DNA from: Chaenocephalus aceratus
Lineage: Eukaryota; Chordata; Actinopteri; Perciformes; Channichthyidae
Assembly: GCA_023974075.1 (NCBI GenBank)
Contig: CM043788.1
Coordinates: 19,615,928-19,679,927, forward strand
DNA length: 64,000 bases
Reading direction: 5' to 3'
Position numbers and translations under genes: made by a program
In this document: positions 22,454-32,915 of the stretch, piece by piece
How positions within the stretch are numbered: position 1 is the first letter of the stretch
How the letters are laid out: the number at the start of each line of letters is the position of its first letter
Notes under the pieces: model-generated
What the model was told of the DNA's origin: nothing
Databases searched by the model: none
What the model saw: the letters and a program-made list of their open reading frames with translations, nothing else

Positions 22454-24278
22454 GGGTTGTGTAACCATTAGCCAAAAACCAACCAAGGTAACACCCGCCC
22501 ACCTTATCATCTGAATCTCCTCCTAGAGCACCAATAGCCGCTTTCACACCAAGTACTTTGCCGTACTTAGTTCCCTGCACTTAGTTCCCAGCACTTAGTA
22601 CCCAGCACTTAGTACCCCCATGGAACTAAAGAGCCAATCGCGTTCACACCGGAATAAGTTCCCTGAGGGAAGATTACGCAAATGAAGCCTCTGATGTCAC
22701 TTCTTCTTCTTCTGCTTTGGGTTTACTGGCAGGCCGCAAACAACTTCACGGCGTATACTGCCACCCGAAGTCCCCGGCCGGAAGTCCCCGGAGTTGGGGA
22801 CTGGCTTCAGTAGAAGCTGCTGGGACACCCAGCAGCTTCCACTGAAGCCTTCCGAGTAAATCGCCAGAACGCCGACACCTCCTCATCACTCCACCGCTCC
22901 AATGTTTTTTTTTGTGTTGCCATAAGTTATTCTCTCTCCGTTGGTGCGCACAGCTAACGCTAATGCTAATGTGAGCAAATACAATGGCAGCTTAAAAAAA
23001 CTTTTAAGCCGCATGTGGCCCCCGGACCGCCATTTGCCCATCCCTGATCTAAAGTAACAGACAGAGAATCAGCACTTTTGAAACAGGGCTGAAACAAAGG
23101 GGTTTATCGGATGCTAAAATTTGGTATTTGGAGCCAAACACTTCAGAGACATGTTTTGCATATATCTGAGACCTATACTAAAGTGATGAAAAACAGTATA
23201 ATAGAGCAGGGGTTCCCAATGTGGGGCTCGCGAGATGATTAAAAAAAAATAAATAAAAAAAAAAAATAAAAAAATGTTTAATATTTTTTTTTATTATTAT
23301 TAATAATAACGTGTGCATAGACATTTTTCAGGGGCGGACTAGCCATCTGTATGATTTCCCCGCAGCGAGGCTCCCCCTTTGACAATCCACTAGCGCAGTG
23401 TTTCTCAAACTTTTTCATACCAAGGACCACTTAACCAATAAAAAAACACTCACGGACCACCTGACTCCACAAATATCCCAAAACAATAGGCCTGCTTACC
23501 ACTCCAACAGTATATAACAAATTACAGCCTAATAATGACAGCTTAACCTTCTCTATATCGCCTCGTTCACACATGAAATCAACAATACAACTACATATTA
23601 TATAAGCATTTGGTTCAAATGCGATTTAAAATGCTCTCAGGTTTTACACCTCTTATGAAATGTAGACTACATTTATTACGGAGTTTATGTCCGAGCCAAA
23701 AGACTCACAGATCGCTGTCTACTGAGAGATATGCAAAATACACCGCATGTAGTACGACACAAACCTACGCTGTGGATTTTCAAAACAAAATACAGTAAAA
23801 CTATGGTCGCAGGCCCAAGTTTAACTTTCTGAGGCCTGCATGGTCTGCCTTCAAAACAAAAATAAAAACACTTTATGCAGCCCCAACAACAGCCTCTGAT
23901 CTTCAACAGACTTCATGCAATGCTTCATCGGATGCATATATTAGATAATAATCGTGCACAGACATTTGGAGGGGCTATTGCTCTAAACTGGAAAAAGGGC
24001 CTCCCCCCCGGTAAAAAACACAAGACCTTTTGAAAATTGTAACTTGTTTTTAATGTAAAATAAACCAAACTTTCTTTCTTTATGTCTGCCTTTAGAAAAA
24101 ATCAGTTAAATTCTCAAAGACAAACAAGAACTGTTCCAGAAGGTCTGGGGACGTTTTATACAGTATACCAAGAACAACGACCTATCTCAATTTCTGAACG
24201 AACCTGGGGCAGGATAATATGTTATAATTATGTTAAAATTGCGTCATTGGCTTGATCCTATCAGTTTTCATGGGAACA
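22454..24278. repeat. Mixed repeat debris
   Basis: Contents, left to right: a 15-bp tandem motif GCACTTAGT(T/A)CC near 22565-22620; a GTGTGAAAGCGG-type Harbinger-like fragment to about 22960; a hAT-like right end CCATTTGCCCATCCCTG near 23045; a GGGGTTCCCAATGTGGGG hAT-like start at about 23211; a scrap matching 6140-6180 in reverse at 23335-23395; and a CAGTGTTTCTCAAAC hAT start at 23397. No gene was found, and no second end could be paired for these pieces. Confidence 0.4.
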
Positions 24279-24286
24279 CACATTAC

Positions 24287-25059
24287 TAGGGATGTAACGA
24301 TATATCGAATATCGCGATATCGCGGTAAATAGATTACACAATACCGTCGTGATACCGGTTTTTTAAAAATCTACCGCGATTTAAAATTATTTTTATTTTT
24401 TTTAAACCTTTATTTAACCAGATGGTCCCATTGAGATCATCGATCTCTTTTTCAAGGGAGACCTGTCCAACATGGCAACAAGTAGGTTACAACATGAACA
24501 TAAAACAACAAATAACACAAAAGGACATCATATTTACAGGGCTACATTTACATACCTAGAGACATAGACAAGTACCAACAGTATATTTATATCTCGCCCT
24601 GTCAATAAGCCTCACCTTCTTGGCAACAACTGTATTGTTTTTGAAGTGGTGGAGAGACAATGCACAGTTTTACCCACTGCTGTCACCCATGGCCAAAGCA
24701 TATATCTCTGTCCCAGCAACATCAGTACCAAGCAAGAGAGTTTTTACCACAGCAGGGGATATTGTAAACGCCCAAACATCCCAGCTTCTACCTGGAAATG
24801 TGGACATGCTCGTATTCCTAAAAGATAACCTTGATGATGCTGAGTGAGTGAGTTAGAGTTGAGTTACTTGAAAAACTAAAGTGAAACTTGATTTATTATA
24901 TTGCAGGGTCTGATTATTATATTGCTGACACTTTAAAATACTACTATCCTACTAAAATGCTGTACAAATCAGATTTATAAAAAATAAATCACATTTTTTT
25001 CCTTTATTTTTCAAAATCGCGATATCGTACCGTGAGTTTTTGATATTGTTACATCCCTA
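24287..25059 (+). mobile_element. hAT deletion derivative with dimerisation domain
   Basis: Exact 8-bp target duplication CACATTAC at 24279-24286 and 25060-25067. The ends are TAGGGATGTAACGATAT and the complement ending ATTGTTACATCCCTA. The internal part keeps the C-terminal transposase exon (24620-24847). About 24390-24600 holds a separate fish repeat, CTTTATTTAACCAGATGGTC. Confidence 0.88.
24620..24847 (+). pseudogene. hAT transposase C-terminal dimerisation region
   Basis: Contains WWRDNAQFYPLLSPMAKAY, then ISVPATSVPSKRVFTTAGDI, and VDMLVFLKDNL. This is the hAT C-terminal dimerisation motif (WW...YP.L...A..YL.VPATS..SERVFS.AG). The usual S-E-R is here S-K-R. The N-terminal finger and the DDE catalytic part are missing because of an internal deletion, so the element cannot mobilise itself. 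Confidence 0.8.
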
Positions 25060-25185
25060 CACATTACAATAGGCTATGTGCTTAAACTCTTTGCAGGTAT
25101 TTAATAACTGGTTTATAAAGTGATAATATGTTAAAATGTAAATTACTGTGATATCCTCTCTAGAAATACGGTCCTATTGCTGGAA

Positions 25186-25487
25186 AACTATAGGTTACTT
25201 ACGTAACCCCAGTGCTCAGAGTAACATGAAGTGAGATGTCTCACTATGGGATGCGCCTCATCGCGGAGCAAACAGAAGCATCAATCTCATTACGCCAATC
25301 CTGATTAGCTGGTGATCTTGACGTCAGCGTCAGGGGAAATCACCCCCTATAAGTAGCTTGCGCCACAACGCATGCGTCATTCAAAATAAGCACCTCTTCT
25401 CGCTTCACCATAGCAAGGAGGGCCGTCTGGTGAGACATCTCACTTCATGTTACTCTGAGACTGGGGTTACGTAAGTAACCTATAGTT
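25186..25487. repeat. DIRS terminal hairpin unit, copy A
   Basis: Both ends are reverse complements over about 55 bp: AACTATAGGTTACTTACGTA at the left and the complement at the right, each followed by GAGTAACATGAAGTGAGA or its complement. The middle matches the DIRS 5' leader (30702-30860). The same unit, in reverse orientation, ends copy B at 36035-36338. Confidence 0.8.
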
Positions 25488-25639
25488 CTCATTCATAACA
25501 CTCCGTTCGATGTCTCACTATGGGATATTGTAGCTCCCGTATTGCCAGACGAGCTTATCTCGAAAATCGCCAACCGATCAGAATTTTAACAGGTAGGACT
25601 CCGACTCAACCAGGTGCCCAGCACTGCTTGAGTCAACCT

Positions 25640-26651
25640 GGGAGTAGAACGCCCAGACTGTTAAAAGGCGGACACAAGTGAGCAGCGAGTAACAGCTCGC
25701 CGCTTGCACCAATGTCTTGAAAGGGAGACATCCTGAACAGAGCCCAGGATGCCGCCAGACCCTGAGTCAAGAGAAAACTCGCGAACCCGAGGGTGCCTGC
25801 GAGCTCTGACTTGTACGGGCCCCACAGCAATTGCCTCCACAATCCAGTGGGAGAGCCGTTGCTTAGTAACAGGCTTACCCTTGTGAGGGTTAGCCCAGGA
25901 CACGAAGAGTTGGTCATTAAGACGAAGCTCTTTTGATCTGTCCATATATGTGTGTAAAGCCCGGACTGGACACAACAGATCCTGCTGCTGCTCCCCGGAG
26001 GAAACCAGCGGCAGGAGGAAATGCCTCAATGTCAATTGGGGTACACGAACCAACCACCTTTGGTGTAAAGGCAGGGTTGGGTTTCAACAACACTCTTGTT
26101 TGCCCTGGGGCGAACTGAGTGCATGAGCGATGTACAGACAGTGCATGAATATCGCTGACCCGCTTGGCGGATGCCAGGGCCAGTAACAGCACTGTCTTGA
26201 GTGACAGATGTTTCATGTCAGCTCCTTCCAGGGGTTCAAATGGGGTCATTCTGAACCCATTTAAAACCACTGCCAGGTCCCCTAAGGGCACCAGCGACCT
26301 GGAGACAGGGAGGAGCCTGCGAGCTCCCTTCATAAAACGGCAAACCAAAGGATGTTGGCTAGCCGTCTTACCCTCAAAGCCCACATGGCATGCAGCAATA
26401 GCAGCCAGGTACACCTTGATCGTGGAGAAAGCTCTGTGTCTTTCGATCAAGTCCTGTAGGAATGATAAAATCACCCCGACAGGACATTGAAAAGAGATGT
26501 TTCCTTCTTGAAGGCACCACTCCTCAAACACCCTCCACTTACAGTCGTAAAGAGACCTGGTGGAGGAAGCTCTCACACTCTGAATAGTGTTTATCACCTT
26601 CTGAGGGAGTCCCACTGTATTCAGATTGTACCACTCACGGGTCAGGCCCAT
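25640..26651 (-). pseudogene. DIRS tyrosine recombinase, copy A
   Basis: DIRS elements integrate with a tyrosine recombinase in place of a DDE integrase. The main frame (26651-25917) shows the SAM-like core-binding half (STRSLYDCKWRVFEEWCLQ, ILSFLQDLIE, STIKVYLAAIAACH) and the first catalytic Arg in LASAKRVSDIHALS. A frameshift near 25920-26050 moves to DLLCPVRALHTYMDRS...QRLSHWIVEA, and a second change follows. The expected His-X2-Arg site and the tyrosine are replaced (LLTQGLAASWALF, then PPFNSLGV), so it is inactive. Confidence 0.75.
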
Positions 26652-26659
26652 AGTGCCCC

Positions 26660-27400
26660 GCGCTCTGGGCGTGGGTGAAGGATCGCCCCCCCCCCGCCTG
26701 AGACAATCTGTCCCTGCGTGGTGGGGGCTGCCATGGCTGCCCGCACAACAGCTGATATATCTCCGCCAGCCCGTATGTTGCGGGCTAGGGCGGAAACATC
26801 AGAGTAAGTGTGTGGCGTTGCTCCTTCACTCTGGCCAGAGTTGGGGGTAACAGAGCCAGGGGTGGGAACGCGTACAGAGGACGCGGAGGTCAATCGTGTA
26901 CGAGTGCGTCCCCGCCTAACAGTGCGTTTAAATCGTGCATTAAAGAGAACAGCTGTCATTGAGTATTTTTTCTTTATGCGAACAGATTTAACGCGGCTCC
27001 GCCGTAACGCACCCACAGCGGACTCACGATCCTTGGATGTGGAGTCCAGTCTGTATAGAGTGGTGCAACACTGGACAGAAGTTCTGTCCCGAGGTGCATC
27101 ACTCCCGGTACCTGTGTCGCTCTCAGAGAGAGGAGACGTATGCCGCTCCAAGGGATCAGTTTGTGTGCCAGTGTGTGTGACTGGGGACCACGCAACCTCC
27201 CTTGGTGGTTCATACACGATATCGTGTTGTCTGTCCTCACGAGGACATGGTGTCCTCTGAGAGAAGGCAGGAAGTGTTTTAGGGTGGGGAACACCGCTAA
27301 AAGCTCCGGGTAATTTACGTGCGCCCGCTGGAGGTCTCTGCTCTAGAGACCTCTGACCGGGCGACCTTCATAAATACCCTATCAGCCTGTCTGACATGCG
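26660..27400 (-). pseudogene. DIRS RNase H and methylase remnant, copy A
   Basis: The minus strand keeps TLKHFLPSLRGHHVLVRTDN, the third-strand Asp region of RNase H, then LLSLRATQVPGVMHLGTELL and WVRYGGAALNLFA. Further down, frame changes separate the Dam-like methylase stretch. Stops and frameshifts make it non-functional. It corresponds to 34600-35300 of copy B. Confidence 0.65.
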
Positions 27401-27776
27401 TCCGTGGTGACCACCTTCCGTGAACAGCACCCGTAGGCGCGTCCCGCACTAGAAAAGTCGGATGTAGTGGCACTACGCATTACATAATAACCAATACTCT
27501 CCGCACGCCGTGGCGCGCGGGGTTCAGTTTTATTATGAGCCCCATGTTGAGCGGGTGCTTTACGAGGACATTTGTCTGCGTAATCTGACTCTGCTCGGCG
27601 GGCATTATAGATAAAACCCTTCTTTCTAGGAGAGAGAGAACCTCTCTCTCCAGAATATGGGTTGACTCTCTCTGGGCTTGTAAAAACAGATAAATTATAA
27701 CTGTTTTGAGAAGCCCAGGCAGATGTCGTGAGTATCTCCTGCTGTATGCTCCTTAGAGCCAGCTGAGATGTCACGC

Positions 27777-28050
27777 TTACGGCTCCAGCCGGCACTGCGC
27801 ATGCGCGTGACGGTGGTGCCCTTACAGCTCCAGCCGGCACTTCGCATGCGCGTGACGGTGGTGCCTTCACAGCTCCAGCCGGCACTGCACGTGCGTGTGA
27901 CGGTGAAGCCCTTACGACCCCAGCCGGCACTGCGCATGCGTGTGACGGTGAAGCCCTTACGACCCCAGCCGGCACTGCGCATGCGTGTGACGGTGGTGCC
28001 CTTAAAGCCCCAGCCGGCACTGCACGTGCGCGTGGCGGTGGTGCCTTCAC
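27777..28050. repeat. Coding 45-bp tandem repeat in DIRS copy A
   Basis: About six units of 45 bp, each with CCAGCCGGCACTGCGCATGC and GTGACGGTGGTGCC variants. On the minus strand it is open and gives a 15-residue unit of the form VPAGAVRAPPSHACA. Copy B has about three looser units at 33170-33390. Confidence 0.8.
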
Positions 28051-28292
28051 AGACCCGTCAATAATCCGCCTTTTGAGAGATGCCGTAGCTGCTCTCAAAA
28101 GGGGAAGAATTGGCGGGCTGTTTATTGGTTTTATTGATTTTCTTTTAATTTTTTTGAGCTGCGCCCTCGGCCTGAAACCTGGATGCGTCAGCGGCAAATG
28201 TTTTATGACAGAGGAATCAATCAGCATGTGACATGTGTTTGTGCGGACTTGAGGATGGTGTTTAGGCATCTCTCGAGGCGGCGGGAACACAT

Positions 28293-28750
28293 TCACGGAG
28301 GGGAGAAGGAGGGGCTGTCACACTGCTCGCTTCTTCTTCCTCGACGGCTGGCCGAAATTCTGGGTTGGCTGAGCCTGAGCTGCAGCCGGAACCGGAGATT
28401 TTCTCGGCCAACTTGCCCTTGTCTCCAGCCTGGGCTGGGGACTCGGGGTGGGCTGCGACCTCTGCGTCTTCGGTGTTTTAAATCGAGCAGAGTTCGAGGC
28501 AGCTTGGGCAGAGGACTGCTGCTGCGAGAGCAGCGGCTGGACCCTTCGAGGGAGGCAGAGGTGGAGTGCCTCGTCCTCCCTCTTCTTCGTCTCACACCTC
28601 CTTTGCATGGAGGCGAGAGCGGAGCCAAAAATTCCCTCGGGAACGATGGGCATATCCAGCACATCCTCCTTTTCCCGGTCTGGGAGAGTGGTGAGGTTGA
28701 GCCATCTCGCTCTTTCCTGCACCACCATGATCCCAAATGCCTTGCCCGTG
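28293..28750 (-). pseudogene. DIRS gag C-terminal fragment, copy A
   Basis: The frame at 28728-28318 begins MVVQERARWLNLTTLPDREK and continues EDVLDMPIVPEGIFGSALAS, nearly identical to copy B residues encoded at 32485-32700. The gag N-terminus with its zinc-binding cysteines is missing because the copy is 5'-truncated here. Confidence 0.75.
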
Positions 28751-29870
28751 TTACCCCTGTCACCAGTGGAAATTACGCCATGCGTGTGTGTGCGTCAAGT
28801 GGAATAAATATATATGCAAGTTGCAACACACACAGTAAAACTCTGCCCCTCATGATAGGCTGTGTTCAATGGGGCTGATGTGTTGTGTAGATTCTGCCAG
28901 AAGGAAAATCAGCGGGGAGGTGCCACATTGCTTTTCTTCCCGACTGCAACGCTGGTTCCGCAAATCAAGCAAGAACGTGATTGGTCGATATTCATTGTGG
29001 GGGTGGGGGAGGAGGAGTGTTATATAGAGTTGTAGTAAGTAGATATAGTTTGCTATGATTTAGGTTTCGTTTATGCATAGGGTATATTCTTTTAATTACA
29101 TTTCCTTTTTTGTTTTGTGTATTTTATACATTTTGGATTTGCTTGGCGAGCTATTTTTAGAACATGCCCCGCGGGCGACTCATGTTGCCCCTGCGGGCGA
29201 CTAAATGCCCGCGGGCACCGTGTTGGCTACCCCTGATCTAGTGTATTTATACTGTACCCCTCCTCACTGTTTATTCATCATTCAACCATTTACACCTTCC
29301 CTTTTTCCCGTCAAGAGGTTGAAAAAGATTGAGTCCTATGTTTCCAATTGGTTCCCAAATCTGAACATTGACCAGTGGCATAACATCAGGAGCCGGGTAA
29401 ATGAGAGACTGAGGAGCCACCGAAAAACAGATCCCGAAATAGCTCGTCCTGCTTTCCGCAGCAGATAGGCCTACAGTATGGTGTCTGTTATGTCAGTTAT
29501 TTTAAATAAAACGTTGAAAACTGAACTTGAAAATTGTTTCCTCTTTTTATTTTATTTATCATTTTCGGGACGGGGAGACGTGTGTGATTAAAAATTTATT
29601 TGCAGAAATGTAAAGTGATCTACCTAAGTTCTATTCATATTCTTGACGGGAAGAGCCGTGTAAATGGGTGGCCATATATGCATTTGAAAAGCAATATAAA
29701 GCACACAGTTATTATACAATAGGCTATAAAAGCACCATCGATAACCATTACCTTTATCCAATTCAAACTTTGGACGGGAAATAAGGAAGGTGTACATGGT
29801 TGGGCTATACTGTAGGCCTACTGTATACATACAAAGGCCATTCAAGCTAGAGTTCTTCTGGAAATGTTCA
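28751..29870. other. Spacer between the DIRS copies' host regions
   Basis: This begins with the truncated end of copy A. Around 29160-29235 lies a hAT-like right end, GGGCACCGTGTTGGCTACCCCTG; its left partner was not found. About 29313-29468 holds an exon-like ORF, described separately. The remainder is AT-rich with no recognised content. Confidence 0.35.
29313..29468 (+). other. Unrecognised last-exon-like ORF
   Basis: After a pyrimidine tract and CCCGTCAAG, the frame reads RLKKIESYVSNWFPNLNID, then QWHNIRSRVNERLRSHRKTD, ending PAFRSR and TAG at 29466-29468. AATAAA follows at about 29509. It looks like a basic C-terminal exon of a repeat-encoded or captured gene, but I do not recognise the family. 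The ORF is short and could be non-functional. Confidence 0.25.
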
Positions 29871-31262
29871 CATCAGGCCAGAGTCCTGCATCGGGTGACC
29901 CGCAAAAAAGGTGATTCGCGGGTGGTATTTTTTCAAACGCTTTTTTCCGGGTTCGGTTCTGGGTAAAACAAAGATGATGCGGGTCGGGTCGCGGGTATTG
30001 CATAATAAATATATTAAAATAATAATAATTTAGTTTAATGTTTAAATCCTCAGACTTCTCCCCCGCGAGACCGTGCATAATCATAACCTCTGCAGCGCAT
30101 CAATCTGCTGCTGTGCGCGCCACATTTGAAATGGCTGAGGTGAAGCTCTCTAGTGGACAGGGCCGGATTAGTACCTGCAGGGGCCCCTGGGCACTGAACG
30201 CTCATAGGCCCCCCCCCCAACCCAACAAGTAACACCACGCCTACCTAGGGGTGGGCGATATGACGATATATATCGTCGTGACGATATTAGGTCTCCACGA
30301 TATGCTTTTTCAGAGATATCGTCCTATCGTGATAAAAAAAAATAGAAAAAATAAATAAATAGCGGGAGGGGAAGAGGCTCTCCGTGCGCGGCGCAGGGGG
30401 CTATGACAGCGGACGGAGAGCCTCTTCCCCTCCCGCTCCCCCAGCCTCACCTACCGATTTTAATTTCACCATATATCAAGCCCGATCGATTTCATAATGT
30501 CAGCGCACCTCTGCTTTCGTTCAGTCCGAGTTGTTTGACACGCTCCCAAAGTCCCCGCCCCCTTTCTTTGCAGCGAGCAACCATAGGGCAGGCATTTCAT
30601 AAAGGGGCTCCTTATGAAAAGACTAGCAAACGGTGGAAAGACATAACTGACGCTGTGGCGTTTTATTTTCTCATTCATAACACTCCGTTCGATGTCTCAC
30701 TATGGGATGCGCCTCATCGCGGAGCAAACGGAAGCATCAATCTCATTACGCCAATCCTGATTGGCCGGTGATTCTTGACGCCAACGTCAGGGGAAATCAC
30801 CCCCTATAAGTAGCCTGCGCCACGACGCATGCGTCATTCAAACACCTCTTCTCGCTTCAGAGCACATCTCGAACGGTAGCCGGGCTAGCTTAACAGTCCA
30901 CAGACTGAACCCAAGCTAATTTTCGGTCGACGGGCGTTAGCCGGCTACCCTATTCTCTTTCAGAAGAAGTACCATAGTCAACCTCGCCGATTTCTTCCTC
31001 TGGAAGTAAGGTAAGATTTTGACTTACAAGTTAGCGACACACCAGTTGCTAGCTTGTGTTTTTTTCCCCTCACTGCCGACACCACGGTAGCGAGGACGCT
31101 TTTTTATTCTTTTTTCTTCCCCGGAGGATAAAAGGATTTAAAGAATATTGCCACACCAGGTAATATTCTTTGAGAGGAAAAGACCCACACTACCTTTTTC
31201 TCCGGATAAAGGACAGTTTGGGACACTTTTTTCGACATACCTGTTAAGAGCGGGTCCTCTCC

Positions 31263-32894
31263 ATGGACGCCTCTCTCCCTCACACCAGAGGAGTCAGGGA
31301 CTCGAAGGCTCGGTTCTGCGACTGCGGGTTGAAGATAGCAGGCACAGACTCACACCAGGTCTGCTCGTCCTGCCTCGGGCTGGAACACGCCCAGGAGGCT
31401 ATCGACGACCCCGGCTCGTGCGGGCATTGTGCCCGCCTCACCATAAAGAGCCTTCGCCGACGGTTAGCACGACAAGCTAGCCTGTCGGGACAGGATCCCC
31501 TCATGTCCACTGGTTGGCCGGCTGGCAACCAAGACACGGGGGCGTCCGCTGCAGAGACTGAGCCCCTCGCCTTCACGGCCTGGGGCTCATCAACCGCGGC
31601 AGCCGCGGAACCGGTTTCCCGCGCCATGTCAGGCCGGGCCCCGGTGGCGGCAAAGGACGCGGGAACGGGACCCCACGCTATACCAAGCTGGGGCTCCCGA
31701 CTGGACCTCACCATGGTTTCACCCGCGGAGGATGTCCTGGAATTAAATTACATGGAGGACGAAGAGGATGCCTCTGAGTTCCTCCTGTCTGATTCGGACG
31801 AGCAGGAAGACGACGTCTTCATATCACCAGCTCAGGCTGCAAAGCCTGGAGCGATGGCTGCTCTCTCGGGCGAGAGCACACCAGCTTCGCCCTGTCTCAG
31901 CATGGACCTACAAGCCGTGTGTCAACGTGCTGCGGCCAGACTAGACATCCCATGGCCCGAAGTGGCCAAGGAGACCTCCAGGTCCCGTTATGAAGGAAAA
32001 CTGTTTTTCCAAACAACGAGGACGAAGAGACAACTCCTCCCGGTCTTCCCGGAGATGTTGGATGAGGTGTCGGTCTCGTGGAGTGACCGGCCCTTTAGCA
32101 ACAAGGCCCCAATCCAGGGTGCCTCCTCCCTTGACTGTGATGGTATGGAGAGGCTCGGCCTGCTCCACATACCGCCTATGGAACCACTGGTGGCAGCCCA
32201 CCTCCTACCGAGGATGGGCCCGACACCGAGCAGGAACCCCACACTGCCAGCAAAAACAGACCGATTCCAGTCGACCATGACGGAACGGGCCTACAAGGCT
32301 GCAGCATTGTCCGCCAGAGCTCTGAACGTTTCCTCGATGCTAACCGCGTACCAAGCGGAGCTCTGTGAGGATCTGTCGAGCGATTCTGGACCGGCCACTC
32401 TGGACGAGATGGCCGCGGTCACAGACATTTGTCTCCGTGTCCAACGCTGCGCCGTCCAGGCCACGGGCAAAGTGATGGGGATCATGGTGGTGCAGGAAAG
32501 AGCTAGATGGCTCAACCTCACCAACCTCCCAGACTGGGAAAAAGAAGATGTGCTGGATATGCCCATCGTTCCCGAGGGAATTTTCGGCTCCGCTCTCGCT
32601 TCCATGCAGAGGAGGTGCGAGTCGAAAAAGAAGGAAGACGAGGCCCTCCATCTCTGTCTCCCTCGAAGGGTCCAGCCGCTGCCTCCGCAACAGCGACCCT
32701 TCGCCCAAGCTGCTCCGAACCCTGCTGGATCTAGAGTACCAGATCAGCAGAGGTCGCAGTCCGCCCCGAGTCCCCAGCCCAGGCAGGAGACAAGGGCGAG
32801 TTGGTCTAGAAAATCTTCGGTCCCGGCTGCAGCCCAGGCACAGCCAACTCAGAATTTCGGCCAGCAATCAAGGAGGAAGAAGCGAGCGGCATGA
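31263..32894 (+). CDS. DIRS Gag-like protein, copy B
   Basis: A 543-residue ORF starting at ATG 31263 and ending TGA at 32892-32894. It assembles the retrotransposon particle, by analogy with DIRS ORF1. Near the start is a Cys/His cluster (FCDCGLKIAGTDSHQVCSSC, LGLEHAQEA, GSCGHC) that can bind zinc. The middle is acidic (MEDEEDASEFLLSDSDEQED), and a conserved block follows (VVQERARWLNLTNLPDWEK, MPIVPEGIFGSALASMQRR). The tail is Gln/Pro/Arg-rich and basic. It is uninterrupted. The RT frame opens just downstream at 32916. Confidence 0.8.
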   Translation: MDASLPHTRGVRDSKARFCDCGLKIAGTDSHQVCSSCLGLEHAQEAIDDPGSCGHCARLTIKSLRRRLARQASLSGQDPLMSTGWPAGNQDTGASAAETEPLAFTAWGSSTAAAAEPVSRAMSGRAPVAAKDAGTGPHAIPSWGSRLDLTMVSPAEDVLELNYMEDEEDASEFLLSDSDEQEDDVFISPAQAAKPGAMAALSGESTPASPCLSMDLQAVCQRAAARLDIPWPEVAKETSRSRYEGKLFFQTTRTKRQLLPVFPEMLDEVSVSWSDRPFSNKAPIQGASSLDCDGMERLGLLHIPPMEPLVAAHLLPRMGPTPSRNPTLPAKTDRFQSTMTERAYKAAALSARALNVSSMLTAYQAELCEDLSSDSGPATLDEMAAVTDICLRVQRCAVQATGKVMGIMVVQERARWLNLTNLPDWEKEDVLDMPIVPEGIFGSALASMQRRCESKKKEDEALHLCLPRRVQPLPPQQRPFAQAAPNPAGSRVPDQQRSQSAPSPQPRQETRASWSRKSSVPAAAQAQPTQNFGQQSRRKKRAA

Positions 32895-32915
32895 CAGCCC
32901 CTCCTTCTCCCCTCT

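Larger units (their letters stand above)
25186..28750 (-). mobile_element. DIRS retrotransposon copy A, 5'-truncated
   Basis: Oriented with its 3' end at the left. It contains the 302-bp terminal hairpin unit (25186-25487), the DIRS 3' terminal repeat CTCATTCATAACACTCCG from 25488, a tyrosine-recombinase region (about 25640-26651), RNase H/methylase remnants (26660-27400), a linker with 45-bp repeats (27777-28050) and the end of the gag ORF (28293-28750). Nearly all of the reverse transcriptase is deleted. Sequence similarity to copy B at 30670-36338 stops at about 28750. Confidence 0.8.

Noticed and set aside
26642..27260. 150-190-codon ORFs on both strands
   Set aside because: They are other-frame readings of the decayed RNase H/methylase part of DIRS copy A; parallel shadows occur in copy B at 34667-35278.
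27768..28064. CRISPR-like or novel repeat-protein array
   Set aside because: The units are contiguous with no spacers and lie inside a DIRS ORF in a eukaryotic genome; it is a coding minisatellite.
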